Assembly (NCBI GenBank): GCA_037349315.1
Contig: JBAIAC010000023.1
Location: 31,286,501 to 31,350,500, forward strand
Direction: 5' to 3'
From: Chelydra serpentina
Taxonomy: Eukaryota; Chordata; Testudines; Chelydridae
Length of the DNA: 64,000 bases
Below are positions 1 through 12,520 of this stretch, one piece after another; position 1 is the stretch's first letter; every line of letters begins with the position of its first letter. The notes under the pieces are model-generated. The model was not told where the DNA came from. It ran no database searches and saw only the letters and a program-made list of their open reading frames with translations. The position numbers were made by a program, and so were the translations under genes.

Positions 1-3000
1 TTCAAAGGCGTATAAGTGTGTTTAGCTTTTTAGTGCTGGAACTGCAGCAATATGTCACACTTTTGAAAGAGTTTTGTAAACAGTTCCTTCCCCTTTGCAG
101 AAACATTTCTTAAGTTTCTTGTACCCCATGTAAACAGCCTTAATTAACTGGGGTTACAATTTTCATGTACAAATAGATCTATATTAGCAATGATCTCTGC
201 TTTCCGATTGCCCTGCTTTCTCTTTGTGTTTGGGTCCTTCTTTTTTTCTCGAAACCCTTGTAGACTACATACATTTCACTGGTGGAAGCAGACAGAAGGC
301 AGACGAGGTGGAGAAAGGGTGGGGGTTGCTGTGAAAGATGATCTAATTTTAGAAACAGCATCGGGGGGGGAGCAGAAAATTGTTTTCAAATTCAATGAAG
401 TCTATCGACCCCAGTGAGTCTCTGGATGCCCTGGGAAAAAAAATCACACACGCTTTCCATCCTGAAAAGGGTTAATCAAGTGCCTTGTGAAAATGTGCTT
501 GGCATATAATGCGATTGTCTCGCCCCCTATTCCCCACCCCCTTTGCTGTGAGAGAGCCATCCGGGAACACACTACATACTATTTGTATATGGCATTATAT
601 CGAGTGATATGCACACACATGAATCCCAAATCAGTGTCACATGAAAGACAGATGGTAACCTCTGCACCTCCAAAGTTCCAGGCAGTGAAAGTGCTTTCCC
701 CACTAGGACGCGCCCTGCCGCTGCTTTGCCACATTGTAAACGGCAGTGTGAACATTCCAGGGGATCCGCGCAGATTCCGCGCCTAGGTCCTGCGCTACGC
801 AGCTCTTCCCAGATTCATTGCATAGCCCACCCCAGCCCCAGATCTCTTCAGATTCAGCGTCTGGAGCCGCATGGCCCAGGTCTAGACCCCCAGAATCCCC
901 CGGAACACGGACTCAGTGGCCCTGTTGAGCGGGATCTAATCTCCCAGACCTTCCTGGAGAGAGGCTGTTTTGACAAGACTTTTAGATGTAGAGGAATGAG
1001 GGCGATGGTGGTTGTATTCCGTCCTCTCTATTTGGGGGATTGGCTTGGTTAGCTTTGCAGCGGGGTGGGGGGGATTATTCGCCTAGAAGTGGGGAGGAAC
1101 ACATTCAATCCCGCGTGTGCCTTGGGTCGAGATGGGCGTCTTTTGGTTTCTGTGCACCAGAAATGTGAAGAGGGTGGGGGAGCGACAAGAGGCATGCTGG
1201 AGACAATAGCGCTGATCGTACGTGTCCCGGTCCTCCCTTTACCCGGGCCCCCTTTCCTAAAAAGCAGGACTGAGAGTTGAAGAACCCCTCTCTCCTTCTC
1301 TGGAAGGCCACATCAAATCACTCAGCTAAACGGGATTCTTGTCAACTACTCCACATGAATCGCAACTTGTGGGGCGGGGGTGCGGGGGGAAACTAGGAAA
1401 CCCGTTTGTTTCCAAGCCATACAAAATGTGTTATGGTTGGTGTGGATGAGTGGATGGGTGTGTAGTGCATAAGCTAAAGATATCATGTATCATCTGTGAA
1501 ATATACATATCCAGAAATCCATTGAGCTAGGAATTGGCAGAATGCATAGCGATATAGATGTGGAGGGATTTTTTTTACCGTCAAAATAAATGAAGAGAGA
1601 GAATCTCCCTCCATCTTTTCCTTAATGAACCGTCTCTTTCCCCTACTGCACTATTTCAAAATAGAGCGACGCGTTATTAACCTTCCTCTAAACTTAGAGG
1701 GTTTCTTTGATGAAGTATACAGAAATGGTGTAGGAGACTATTTACACAAAGTGCCAAGTGCAATAAAGTACTACGCCAGAGGTAAGGGCAAATAAACAGC
1801 CTTGCTAAAGGGGGCTGAAAGCCTGGACACTGGCAAACATTTCCCTTTTCAAAAACAAATTCCCGGACAGAGGCTTAAACAGGCAAATAAACTTGCCAGG
1901 CTTTTAAGTAGTAGAGAGGCAAGTTACAGGCGCAGGAAAACCTGCTGGAACTCGGCAAAGTGTTATTTTACTCTCTCAGATGGTTAGATAGCTCTGGACC
2001 TACACTAAATTGCCTGTTTTAAAAAAAACGGTGATAAAGTGTAAAAGTAACAAGTGCCCCCTTATTCACGTGCGTTTTCCTAATCTGATCACCTTCTGTC
2101 TCTTTATGAGGCTACTGGGTGGCTAATAGCTACCACTGGTTTAAACTGTACTACTTGTTCGGTGCACGGGGTTGAGTTCTGGGAAGTGTCACTATTCAGG
2201 AGTGATTTTCAGACAGGGATACAGTCGGACTAAAAAAAAAGCCACAGTGTGACACCACTTATAGCACAAATGCTGGTCACTATAAATTACTGTCTCGGTG
2301 CAGGTGCAACCCTGTTACTCTGAAAAGGTGCAACGGTATAGATACGGTCATTGTTCGAGAGCTTTGCCATGTGCACCCTTCTTTTTGCGTATTATATTCA
2401 GACTTCATTTCGAATATGCCTTCAAAAAGAAAAAAAAATGTCTTGCCTCTTTTCCTTTCCTTTATTTTTACAGCTGGAGGTTTAAAATATTCACTAGCTA
2501 TTCATAATGTGGCTTCTTTTGTTTCGTCAGATTGTTCAGGTTAGCAAAACTCCCTAAATTGCTATGTCAATATATAGAGGGAAAATATACGCATCTAATT
2601 CCCCTTGGTTAATTATGGGCAGAACTTTCCCGGCTACTTGTTAGTCACAATTTGGGGGGTGCTATCTCTAGTTTATTTCACACAGAGAGAGGCAAAAGTG
2701 GAATAATAAGAGAATTCCAATTGCATCCAGACTGGGGTGTTTTCCCAAGTAAGTTACAGCCACAAAATGTTTCTTTTTCACAGCTCCGCAATTAAATAGT
2801 GAAGAGAAGGGGTCACGGGATGAAACCAAAAGCTGAAAACTTTTCCTGTTGAATGATTGAATTACAGGGGTCACCACTAATTTCCCCCCACCAACACAGG
2901 CGCGCGCACACCACGCCGTGAAACTCACACGCTATTCGAAGGAGAAATGAAAGGGGTTTCAAAATACAAAAATCTCAACTTTTTAATACGATTTCCTTTA

Positions 3001-3512
3001 TGAGCGTATTGTAACCGAAGGATTATATAATGCAACGCATCTGTCTAGGGAAAGCTGCTCCCGCTGCTGTGACTGCCAAGACAGGCAACCCAAAGAAGAA
3101 AGTTTGAAAGTGGTCAAATTCATTGCAAAGCAGCAGCAGCCCAGAAACGTTAGGGGAAATTTAGTAGACATATGTGCTAGCGAATGTAACACACGATTTT
3201 CACTATTAGCCTAAAAGCAGGGATGATGACCTGGAAGCTTATTTGTTTTCAAATTGTGCTGATGGATCCAGTTTAAAATCAGCTAATCAAATATAGGTTG
3301 TTAAGTTTCACAGAAAAGTCGATAAAGATCCAGAGATCTTTTGCGTTCCCTTTTCTCTCTTCACGTATTTTTTCACTAGTAGACAAAAACCGATTATGAG
3401 TTATTTATTATGTTATGCAACGTTTCATCTACCATTTTCCGGCACATTTTCAGATGGAAATGAAAGTTGCAACTGAGATACATATCAAATGAAACTTGCA
3501 TAAATTATATCC

Positions 3513-3566
<54 letters not shown>

Positions 3567-5262
3567 CAGCTATATTTAAAATAAAACACGAAGGCGGGCT
3601 ACTTTTTTTGTGTGCAACTGTTGCAATTAAAAGATCATTATCACTGTCAAAAAGGAGAAGATGGAGTGCCTATAAAAATAAATAGAGCCGTATTGATGGC
3701 GATTGCTGAGACCCAAGCTAACCCCACACAGACCTAGTGCAGCCGAACTGAATAAACTGCGAGAAAAAGCGCCCGAATTTACAACGTTTAGATCAACTTC
3801 ATCGTGTGGCTGAGAGCTGAGCTAGCGTTTGAACTGCGCTGATGGCCCAATCACTTCTGCCCTCTCTCTCCCCAGCTCCTCGCATCTACTCCATTTACAG
3901 GGAGTCGCGGCAAACCACCGCCACTCTGGGCTAGCGCTGAGACTGGATGTATTATTCGTCTGAAGCAGGCTCCGGGATTTGGTTGGTTTGTTTGTTTGTT
4001 TTTTAAATCGACCAGCGCACTCGGTCCCAAGGAGACATAGTGGAAAGTTGCAGGAAGCCAGTGAAGAACGAAACCGTTTGGCCTGGTTGTGCAGCTAGGA
4101 ATCACCACAACCCTGCTACCCTGCACCTTCACACAGCTCTGGCCCGAGAGTGCCTGAGCCTTTGCCCCACGCAGGACGAGTTTAACTTACACTAAAATCA
4201 AATGCATCAAAATCTGCTCAACAAGCCTTGTCCACTGTCACTCGGGACGCGCTGCGTTTGACAGCGGCTGCAGTGTGGCACACAGGCAAGAACCTGGACA
4301 ATTTCCCCCACAACTATTTCTTTCTGTTTCCGGAGTGTCTAGGGATGGGGCGAGAGGGTCCCCATTAATGCAGAGTTTCCAGGGGGGGGTCCCCATGAAT
4401 ACAGAATTCCCAACTGATCCATTGAGCTAAGATTTTTACTTCCTGCGCCTTCCCATTACCACCGATGCAAGAGGGGAGGGAGCCCCGGCCGGAGCTGCCT
4501 CCCTGGGCGCAGAGATTGCAACCACACACCCCAGTGTGCAGGAAACAGGGAGTCAGAGCCCCAGGCTGGAAGGGCCCCGACCAGCCCCCCTTCGGAGAGC
4601 TCCGCTAGCTCCCTGTGCAAAGCCCTAGCTGGGATGCCCTCCTGGGACAGCTGGGGGGGGGGGGTCTCGCTCCCCACTCCTCCTTGCCCCCCCCCCCACC
4701 TGCCCGGACTCTCCTGCTTTGCCCGCCTGAAGCTCGGAGCGAGACCTGCCGCCCGACTCCCTCCCCCTCCCCTCGCCTGCACCCCTCCCCTCCCGCGCTC
4801 GCAGAGAGCCGACAGCGCCCACTATGGTCTCGGCTACTCCTCGCAGCCCCGGCGGCGGCCACCGCTCAACTTCCAGCGCTCGCCACTGAACTTTTCCTCA
4901 ACTCCTTCTCCGCCTCCGCCGCCAGCCCGAGCGGCCGGGCAGCGCCTCATCAGCGACCCCGCAGCCTCCCCCTCCTCCGAGAGGAGCACCCCCCTCCCCC
5001 CGCAGCACAGCGATCTGCCTGCTGGGGAGACTGCCTGAACCCCCCTCCCCCCAGCCTCCGATCTACACCCCCCCCGCCGCACCCCCAGCCTGACCCCGCG
5101 CCGCTGCGCGGCGCTCGGGGATGCGCTCCCCGCCTGGGCTCCGGCGCAGGGGTGCCGGGATGCTGCACGTTGCGTTGCGCCCCAGACCCCGGCGCATCCG
5201 ACCTTCCACGCAACATGGCAGAGCGCGGGTGAAAAGCCAATGGAAAGGGAGATTGCACCTAC
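1..5262 (-). other. MECOM: MECOM intron 1 (proximal part), noncoding
   Basis: This stretch lies immediately downstream of the splice donor of MECOM coding exon 1 on the minus strand, so it is the 5' part of the very long first intron. No coding frame in it resembles a known protein. Apart from an AC microsatellite, no transposable element could be recognised. The sequence is rich in TAAT-type homeodomain motifs and short CpG patches, for example about 700-1060. That fits a developmental regulatory region, but this is inference from composition only. The intron continues beyond base 1. Confidence 0.75.
3515..3565. repeat. (AC)n microsatellite
   Basis: About 25 uninterrupted AC dinucleotides within MECOM intron 1. 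Likely length-polymorphic. Confidence 0.95.
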
Positions 5263-5690
5263 TTGTGGCCAGTTTCCTTGCCCTGCCTTTGGATCTCATG
5301 CTGCCAGTCCCGCGCCGCGGCTGTGGGGGGTGGGTTCCTCGCGGATCTTTTTCTCCTTTTTCTCCCCCCTCTCTCTCTCTCACACACTCTCTCTCACACT
5401 CTCTCTTTCTCTCAATCCAGGCTCGCTATCTCTCCAGCATTGTCAGTTTGGACACCTTCGCACATGCGCACGGGCGGTTCTCTCCCCCCCCCCCCCCCCT
5501 CCACTCTTCCACATCTCAACGCCGCCAAAAAAAGTTTGGAGCGATCTATCACTTCGATTTCAGGATCTTGTCAGCTGGCGATCGGTGGAGGGGAGGAGGC
5601 GGCCGCCCGGGGAAGGGAGCGGGGACACCTCTTCCTCTCCAATAAAAACAACCTGGCCAGAGCCAACCAGTCGCAAACAGCCAGATGCCC
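4450..5690 (-). promoter_or_regulatory. MECOM: CpG island: MECOM (MDS1) promoter and 5' UTR
   Basis: GC- and CpG-rich block surrounding the MECOM start exon. It contains homopurine/homopyrimidine tracts: runs of G/C near 4650-4700 and 5490-5503, and a CT/CTCTCACA-rich stretch at about 5360-5415. Transcription runs on the minus strand, so the promoter and 5' UTR should lie at higher coordinates than the ATG at 5299, roughly 5300-5700. The part below 5262 is the start of the intron. No TATA box was recognised. Long open frames here on both strands are compositional artefacts. Confidence 0.75.
5263..5299 (-). CDS. MECOM: MECOM (MDS1-EVI1) first coding exon
   Basis: The minus strand reads ATG (5299-5297), then codons for MRSKGRARKLAT plus one base, and then a consensus donor GTAGGT (intron starts at 5262). 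This peptide is the start of the MDS1/PRDM3 N-terminus of MECOM. In the known gene the first coding exon also ends after the Thr codon plus one base, so donor position and phase 1 agree. MECOM is a nuclear zinc-finger transcription regulator. The long isoform that begins here carries a PR/SET domain encoded by later exons outside this window. The short EVI1 isoform starts from a downstream promoter. The reading frame runs on into the intron for many codons without similarity, which supports splicing at this donor. Orientation matches synteny: MECOM minus, then TERC minus, ACTRT3 minus, MYNN plus. Only 37 coding bases lie in the window. Confidence 0.93.
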
Positions 5691-5699
5691 GAATTATTC

Positions 5700-8600
5700 T
5701 TCTTTATTCCGCCATCAACTCCACCCCATTCCCAACAATTATTATTAATTGACTAATAAGCCAGCATCCGGGGTAACACACTCCAGAGCTTCTCCTGTTC
5801 CAATCTGCAGGAGAAGGAATGGATTCTGAGCCACTTCCCATTGACTCGAGGGGCGGCGGTGAGGCAGATTATTTATAACAAAAAAAAGCTCCCTGCTCCT
5901 GATGTTCCAGAGGTTTAGAGTAGAATAAATGACACTGTCTTTCGAGCTGTTTATGTAAGATTAATGATACTCTGTCATCTTTGCAACAGGTCAATAGTTT
6001 ATTCCGACCCACTCGCAATTATCATAGATCGGTGGATAGAAATAGACACACAGATATGATTCAATTATGCGTTTTATGTATGCATATAATTAAATGATAT
6101 ACTCTTCCAAACACACACACTCCCTTTCTCACCTTCATCTTGAGTTCAGCTTTCCCCTGCTGGATTTTAAAAAAGCACTTTAGACATGATAATCCGAATT
6201 GTTTTAATCTGTTGTAATTACAGGGTTTGCCAATCAACAAGGGGACCTGCTGAAACTGGAAATTCCTTTAGGGGAATGGCTCTGTTCAAGGTATGAATCA
6301 GTCCAAACTACATATAGATTTTCCTCTCGCACAACCTCCTTGCATTGAACAGTTTTGTTCAATACCTTCTATGCGCTATTTATGTTCCCATTAATATCTG
6401 TTGCAAATCCTGCCAGACACCATAAAAGAAAATTACAATCTTTCAGACTCGGTGCTGCGCCAGTACATACACGCTGCTCAAGTTTTGGTTTGAATAAAAT
6501 CTTAAGCATCAGTGGCTCTTTTTAAACAAAAATCCTGCTGGTGTTCACTGGCAGAATCAGGGCCATTCTAAGGCGCAAAAGCAGTAAACAGCCACCTCTG
6601 CCATACGGTTACAATAGCCAGCCGAACATCACCATTGCAGAGCGCAGCGAACCCAGTGAAGACGTGTTTGTTTTAGAAGCAACCACTGAACTTTGTGTAG
6701 ATTATGGCCGCAAATTTCCGAAGGCGCTGCGCCTTTGTCCATCCCGCAGAAACGTGTTCCCCCAAGCACCTCCATGATACATGCACACGCACGAAACAAA
6801 TTGAAACGACTGACTAGCAAAGGGAATTTCTCATATGTTTCCTTCCAGCCTCTTCAAATGAGGCACAAGCATTTGAAAACCCACCGGAGGGCGAACTTCT
6901 TGATCCTCACCATTATTTTTAATATGTGAATAGTAATTTAAAAAAAACATGCAGCTGCTTTTTGGGGGGGGGGGGGTTCAGCAATCTAGCGGGAGTGCTA
7001 ATAAAGCCCGAGTCCTCTGCATTACAGAGCCCGGTGTGGGGTGGAGGAGAGAGGTGCTCATGCTTAGGTTACCACACCAAGATGCACCAACGCAGAAGTT
7101 CAGCAAAAGTAGCTGTAAAGTGACCCGACTTCTCCTCTTCTTTCCTCCTCCCTCTGCAATCACCTGTTTCTTTCCATGCCCCCCGATTGTGTGCGCAACC
7201 GAGACAAACTCAAAAGCAATAGCGCACTGACATCCACAGAATCCCGCTTGGGTCTGTGCCCCGCAGCCTGGCCCTTCCATGGGGCACTGCAGACTGGGAA
7301 GCTGGGCTTTTAGGACACTTCTTATCAGCTGGCCCGCAGAGACAGCAACGCACCCACCTGCTCGCAGTGTCGGGGGAGGGGAGGGGGGGACGTGTGCTGC
7401 AATTATTTTCCTCGCCTGCCCTCCTTTTAGAAACGATTGGAAGCATTTTGGTTTCCTGGTGAAAGGATATGAAGTGATATGCAGTGGACTAACTGATCCG
7501 CTCAATTAAATGGTGCCCGTGGAAAGCATTAGACTGGGAGGACAGCACAGCTGGGGGGTGGGGGGGGGGAGAGAGAACAAATTAATTCTGGAAAAGAAGA
7601 AAACTTTAGGAGTGGGCTCTACACCTTGCCGGCACTGAACCTACTTCCTTCTCTATCAGACATTGTTTTCTAGCCGGTTCTTCAAAAGAGTTTCTTATAA
7701 AGATGAATGAACTAGCCCAGGCGATGCCAGCTTTCTAGCCCTAATCGAAAATGTCTGAGAACTTTTACAAACTTTTTTTTAGCAACAGCCTCGAAGTAAT
7801 TGTCCAAGGGGAAGTATATTTCATTAGCTTTTCCCCGAGATCCAAAACACCAACAAGACAACAAAAACACAAGACTTTCGATTGCTTTGCAGACCTACTG
7901 CGGTTATTTAAACAACCCCTTGGCCCCTTGTAGCACCTCTGCACAAGAAAAGCAAGCGTCTGTATGTGTGACAGAAGGGATAAGCGACCGTTTAATATAT
8001 TTAAACAGGGGGATCTGTGCAGATATAGACTCTTCTAAGCAGCCCACTTGGGTCTTTTGACCTTGGAAGGCACCAGCTTTCTCCTCCAGCTTGTCAGTTT
8101 CACCTGTTTAAAGTCCCAAGTGATCACAGGACCCTCGAACAGGTGTCTTTCAGTTCTCCCGAACACCCAGCAAACATCTCGATTTTCATTTCGGTTGCAT
8201 CGAACAGATTTTCCCGATGTCTGATTTCTCTATCAGTCGCGGACAGAAGCTTCATAAAGTTTGCCACCATCCCAAAGAGTTCCCTGCTACACCCACGAGA
8301 AATCCGTTTAATTTCGGTTGGTCACGTTTTTAAGCGTTTCTAGCCCTCAATTCCTTTCAAGTTGGGAAAATTGTTGACTAGTGAACACTGGAAGTGGGGT
8401 GTGTGTGTGTGTGTTTGTAGTAGAATCAGAGCCACGAAAAAAATATTTAAGGGGGGGGGTGAAATCTATTTTAATACATGCTGGGAGTGTGGGGGAAAGC
8501 AACCCTCAGGTTTCAATGCATTCTATATAACAGGAAATTTTCCCTTCCTCGCATTATAAATGAATAAGCCCCGCAGTGTATTCGGAGGCAAGTTGGAATT

Positions 8601-10440
8601 CTTCGTCGAGGTATTTGCTGTGCAGTGAACTTTGCATCGTGTTATTCAGCCTCAACCTATATTCTCCTAGCTACCAGTAAGATTAATTTAATCATTGTAA
8701 TGCAATTATTAATACTGTTTACCCAACGCTTGATGTCGGCTTTGCTGTTAAGAAATTAAACCTCTTGCTGGGTGACCAAAAAGCTATGCAGGGGTTTCCA
8801 GTGCTTGTTGAAATGAAACAGTGCTCTTTATTTAGTCTCAGAACTCAGCTTTCAGCCATGGGCTCAATTAGCCAAAATGGAAACAATTTTCATTCATTGC
8901 AATAACTCACTGTTCGGCAGATCACTTTCAAAATATACACTTTATTATTATATGCTGGCCTCGATGCCGTGAAGTGGCAGAGGGATCTCTAGCCCCCTTG
9001 GGCTGTAATTATTAGAAATTAATTGGGTTCAGGACCCTGGGAAGCATGGGTAAATTAATAGCTTGTCTGGTTGTTTAAATCCGAATTCTCAGTCCACAGG
9101 AGAAAAAGGGAGGGAGACTCTCAAACGTGAAATTCAGACCCAAGAGACATTGAGTTTACTTGCAAGTTCCGTATCTATTAAATAGTGCACAGCATACATT
9201 GGGGGGGGGGGGGGGGAGAGAAAGAGCTGGGTGCGTAATGGAGACTGCGAGAGTTTATTTTCCTACGATTTTCTCCAATGCGTTGTTTTCGGGGGGCTAT
9301 TTAGGGGTTAAAATAAAAAATAAAGATCCTGTATACTTGGAGCTGTCGTGCTGGAGTAAAAGTGAAAAGGGAGCCTAAGGCAAAAGGAAATTACTGCAAG
9401 CCCGCGTGACCTTTCAGAGAGGTAATCAATCAAGTGATCAACAGGGATATTTATCATTGCTAGATGGGGCTACTTTACAAATGCACAGAAAGGGGGGGGG
9501 GGAGAAAGAGAGAGACACACGAAAGTTTGGATCAACCCGATACGCATAAAGACAAATACGTAGACTTTAATCAATGGGAAGAGTGCACTTTTTCCCCCTT
9601 GTCTGGCATTCTCGAAAGAAAGGAAAACACTGGGAAGTTTCCCAGTAGAAAATGCCTCCTCCATTAGATGTTCGCTTTAAGCGGTCTACTTAAAACAGTG
9701 GGAAAGGCTGGCAATGATAGATGCGATTTTAAACCAAATCTAAACACGAGAGAAAAACAACACAAAAGGATTGAGGCTTTGCTACCTGGGCACTGTGTTA
9801 AGAAGGGGATCTTTATTTGTTTGCTTATTACTGTGGGATTGAAGAATTTGCATCGGAGAACGCGAGCCTGTCTGCTTTTAGTCCCCAACCCTTAATGATT
9901 AATTAAAACACACACACACAACCATAGCCCATGTTAAATGAAATCGTCGATCTTGTTCAATTAAGTTTGCTCTCCATGGCATAAAGCATCCAGCACAACA
10001 CAGGCAATGAAAAGCAACAATAAAAGCAAATGCATTTTCTGCACAGTTTCCTTCACCCTTGTAAAACATGCCGCCTTGTAAAGCGCCGGACATTTAATTT
10101 TCCTTCCTATAACTTACCGGATTCCTTAGCAAACCTTTCATTGTCTGTTTATTTGTTTGTTTGTTTAACATTGTGTCCGTCCCCACCCCCCCGTTCTGTG
10201 CTAACCCGGAAGGGGATTTTTTTTTTATTTGATGTTGATTGTTCGCCTCTCTCTTTCAAGGACTTTAAATCAGAGTAACAAAGTGTGGGAGGCCTTCCCG
10301 CAACTGAATGACTATTAGTCTGCTAGTCTTCGGAGAGAAGTTAGAGGCTAATGAGGGCTGCAATCAGGGGGCATGTCAATGGCTGGGAGAAGCAGCACTG
10401 CTAGGTGGACACATCCATAGAGAGGCTGTGTTAAGATGCT
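5700..10440. other. Repeat-poor noncoding region upstream of MECOM
   Basis: No gene is recognised. The region is nearly free of identifiable transposons and contains AT-rich blocks dense in TAATTA/ATTA-type motifs, especially about 8560-9080. It also has several long G homopolymers: about 6965-6977, 7558-7569, 9201-9216 and 9493-9502. The absence of repeats next to a developmental regulator suggests conserved enhancers. That is inference, and cross-species alignment would decide it. Confidence 0.5.
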
Positions 10441-10449
10441 GGGGTTTTG

Positions 10450-10800
10450 CCTCCCAGGTAGTCAAACGATCCTCCTGGGGTGTGGGAATGTGGCGTGCTG
10501 CCAGCCAGCGCCGCTCAGGTTCGCACCAGATGCGGCTCTGCTAACACCGCCCCGCTCTCCCCAGCCTCCCACAAACAGGCGAGGCTCAGCTTCACGAGCC
10601 GCCGGGGGGCAAAGACCGCTCGGTCTGCGCTGCCCCCGTCCGGCGGCGAGGAGGAACTGCAGCGAGCTACTGGAAGCACAAGCAGCGGGGAGTGATTGGC
10701 TTCTCCGCCCTCCTCCCGGGGTGGCCGTGCCCGCTACGAGCAGACTCCTAGCTAAGGTCACTTAACGCGTAGCGAGAGAGAGGAATGAACGCGGTGGGAT
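10450..10800. promoter_or_regulatory. Secondary CpG-rich patch, candidate promoter or enhancer
   Basis: A CpG-dense block about 5.2 kb upstream of the MECOM start exon, in otherwise AT-rich sequence. It contains GCCGCC/GGCGGCG-type motifs, and ends near a GGTCACTTAACGCG stretch. No open frame resembles a known protein. It could be an alternative upstream MECOM promoter, a lncRNA promoter, or a CpG-rich enhancer. The sequence alone does not tell which. Confidence 0.4.
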
Positions 10801-12339
10801 GTGCCCCACGGGGCCTGCACGATGCAAGAAGGGAGCGAACCACGCTGGCAGCTCAAACATTAGCATAGGCACCTTCAGCGCAATGCAAACAGCCCAACCT
10901 GCGGCTCGGCAGCACGCTCCTGCTGCTACCTTTCCGGAGGAGCCCCCTTTCTCTGTCTGGGATCCCCGCAGAAAGCTGGAGCTGGAGGAAAGCAGCAGGA
11001 GCCGGGCTGATGTAGCTTAACAAACCACGTGCGTGGGTCTACATGCGTGAAGGTAAAGTGTATGCAATGCAACTACATACCCAGTGGAGGTTCCAGGCGC
11101 TGCCTGCTCTTTACACGGCTAGATGCCCTATGATTCCTAACAGCTTCTGTAAATAGTCTTTGAATGCACCTTCCCACGTTCAGGTATCACTAGCCTCCGT
11201 TGTATCCCTCTAGACCTGGTTCTGTTCTCCCCAGGTATGCCCCAGCTAGGCACATGTGTCGCTCTATTAAGAATAGATCAGCCAGTTCAGAGTAAAATAA
11301 GTACGTCCAACACACCTCTGCCCAAACTGTTGCCCCCAATACTAATCCATTTCTAAAACCTACCTCCAGCTTCACCTTTCCGTTAAGATTCTGAAAGATC
11401 TTCATGTTTGTAATTTTTGCAGTCCTCCTCTCTTGCCCTTCTGGGTCACAGTGGGAGTGAAACACCAGGAGAGCTGCCCATGCTGCGAGTGGGACCAAAT
11501 GTACAAATCTGAAAAAAATAATATATGGTTCATGGAAGATTTCCACGCTGATCTCATAGATTCACGGATCTGTAGAGTGCACATAAGCATCCAAGCTCTG
11601 AACCTTTTGAAGTTAATCCATTGTGACTATCAGGCATTACACGATGGGCCTGATCCAATGCTGATTGAGGTCAAAGGAAAGACCTCCTCTCCCCCCAGAC
11701 TTCAATGATCATTGAATCAGGTCCAGTATAAGCACAGTGATTATTATTTTTATAGTCACAAGTTTCCGAACACTTTAAGATAAGAGCTAACTAGGGGTAA
11801 AGTCTGAACTTTCTGCTATCCACGCTATTGCTAGATTTGGGCATTACCAATCACCTGATGGTGTACTGAGGTACACCATCAAGGTAATGGGGAAAAGCTT
11901 GCTTCTTTGTTTTCCTCCTCCAAGAAAAACCCTTATCTGGCAGCATTGGGCTTGGCTTGAGAGGATGGTTTAATCCACGTATATAATGTTAGATTGAGAT
12001 ATTTGCAGAAAAGCAAAACCTGCATGATGTTTAAAAGAAGCCTGGGATCGAACCCATACTTGGCATAACCTTTGCTGAAATCTGTGAAATTAACCCAGGG
12101 ATGTATTTGGTCCCTATTGAGGAACAAAATACAAGATGCCAGTAGGCTATACAAAATATTGCCTTGGGGGAATAAAATATGGAACAAAATGATATGGAGG
12201 GTGTATGCCTACTGCATACAACTACAAGCAGGACTGTGAATTTCACAGTACAAACAGGGGAGAAGAAAAACAGGCAGGGGAGAAAATTACCATGTTCCTA
12301 TCTGGAGGAGACAAGAAAAAAGGACTGGAGGTTGAAGAA
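10801..12339. other. Intergenic, no gene seen
   Basis: Transition from the repeat-poor block to repeat-rich DNA. A diverged copy of the short gaaGTCAAtgg-type palindromic MITE is visible at about 11646-11725. Open frames of up to 118 codons here have no recognisable similarity. Confidence 0.5.
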
Positions 12340-12520
12340 AGGATCAGAGGGTGGTTAGGACACTACCTGGGATGCAAGAGATCTGGTTTCAATTCCCTCT
12401 CTGCTAGATGACTCTGGACAAGTCATTTAATCTCTCATCTCTATCCCCCATATGTAAAATGGGGATAATAGTACTTCCCTACCTCAGAGGGGCATTGTCA
12501 GGATAAATACAGTAAAGGCT
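12340..12520 (+). mobile_element. MIR SINE
   Basis: Typical MIR order on the plus strand: a tRNA-derived 5' half, the phrase tggacaagtcatttaatctc, then gtaaaatggggataatagta and a tail with a cctacctcag-like segment. This is an ancient tRNA-headed CORE-SINE, and it is diverged. Confidence 0.85.

Noticed and set aside
4615..5750. Several long open frames on both strands
   Set aside because: Pro/Ser/Gly/Arg-rich translations of a CpG island. Only the 37-bp MECOM micro-exon within it is recognisable.
11190..11546. 118-codon minus-strand open frame
   Set aside because: No recognisable domain, no CpG or splice support, and AT-rich intergenic context.
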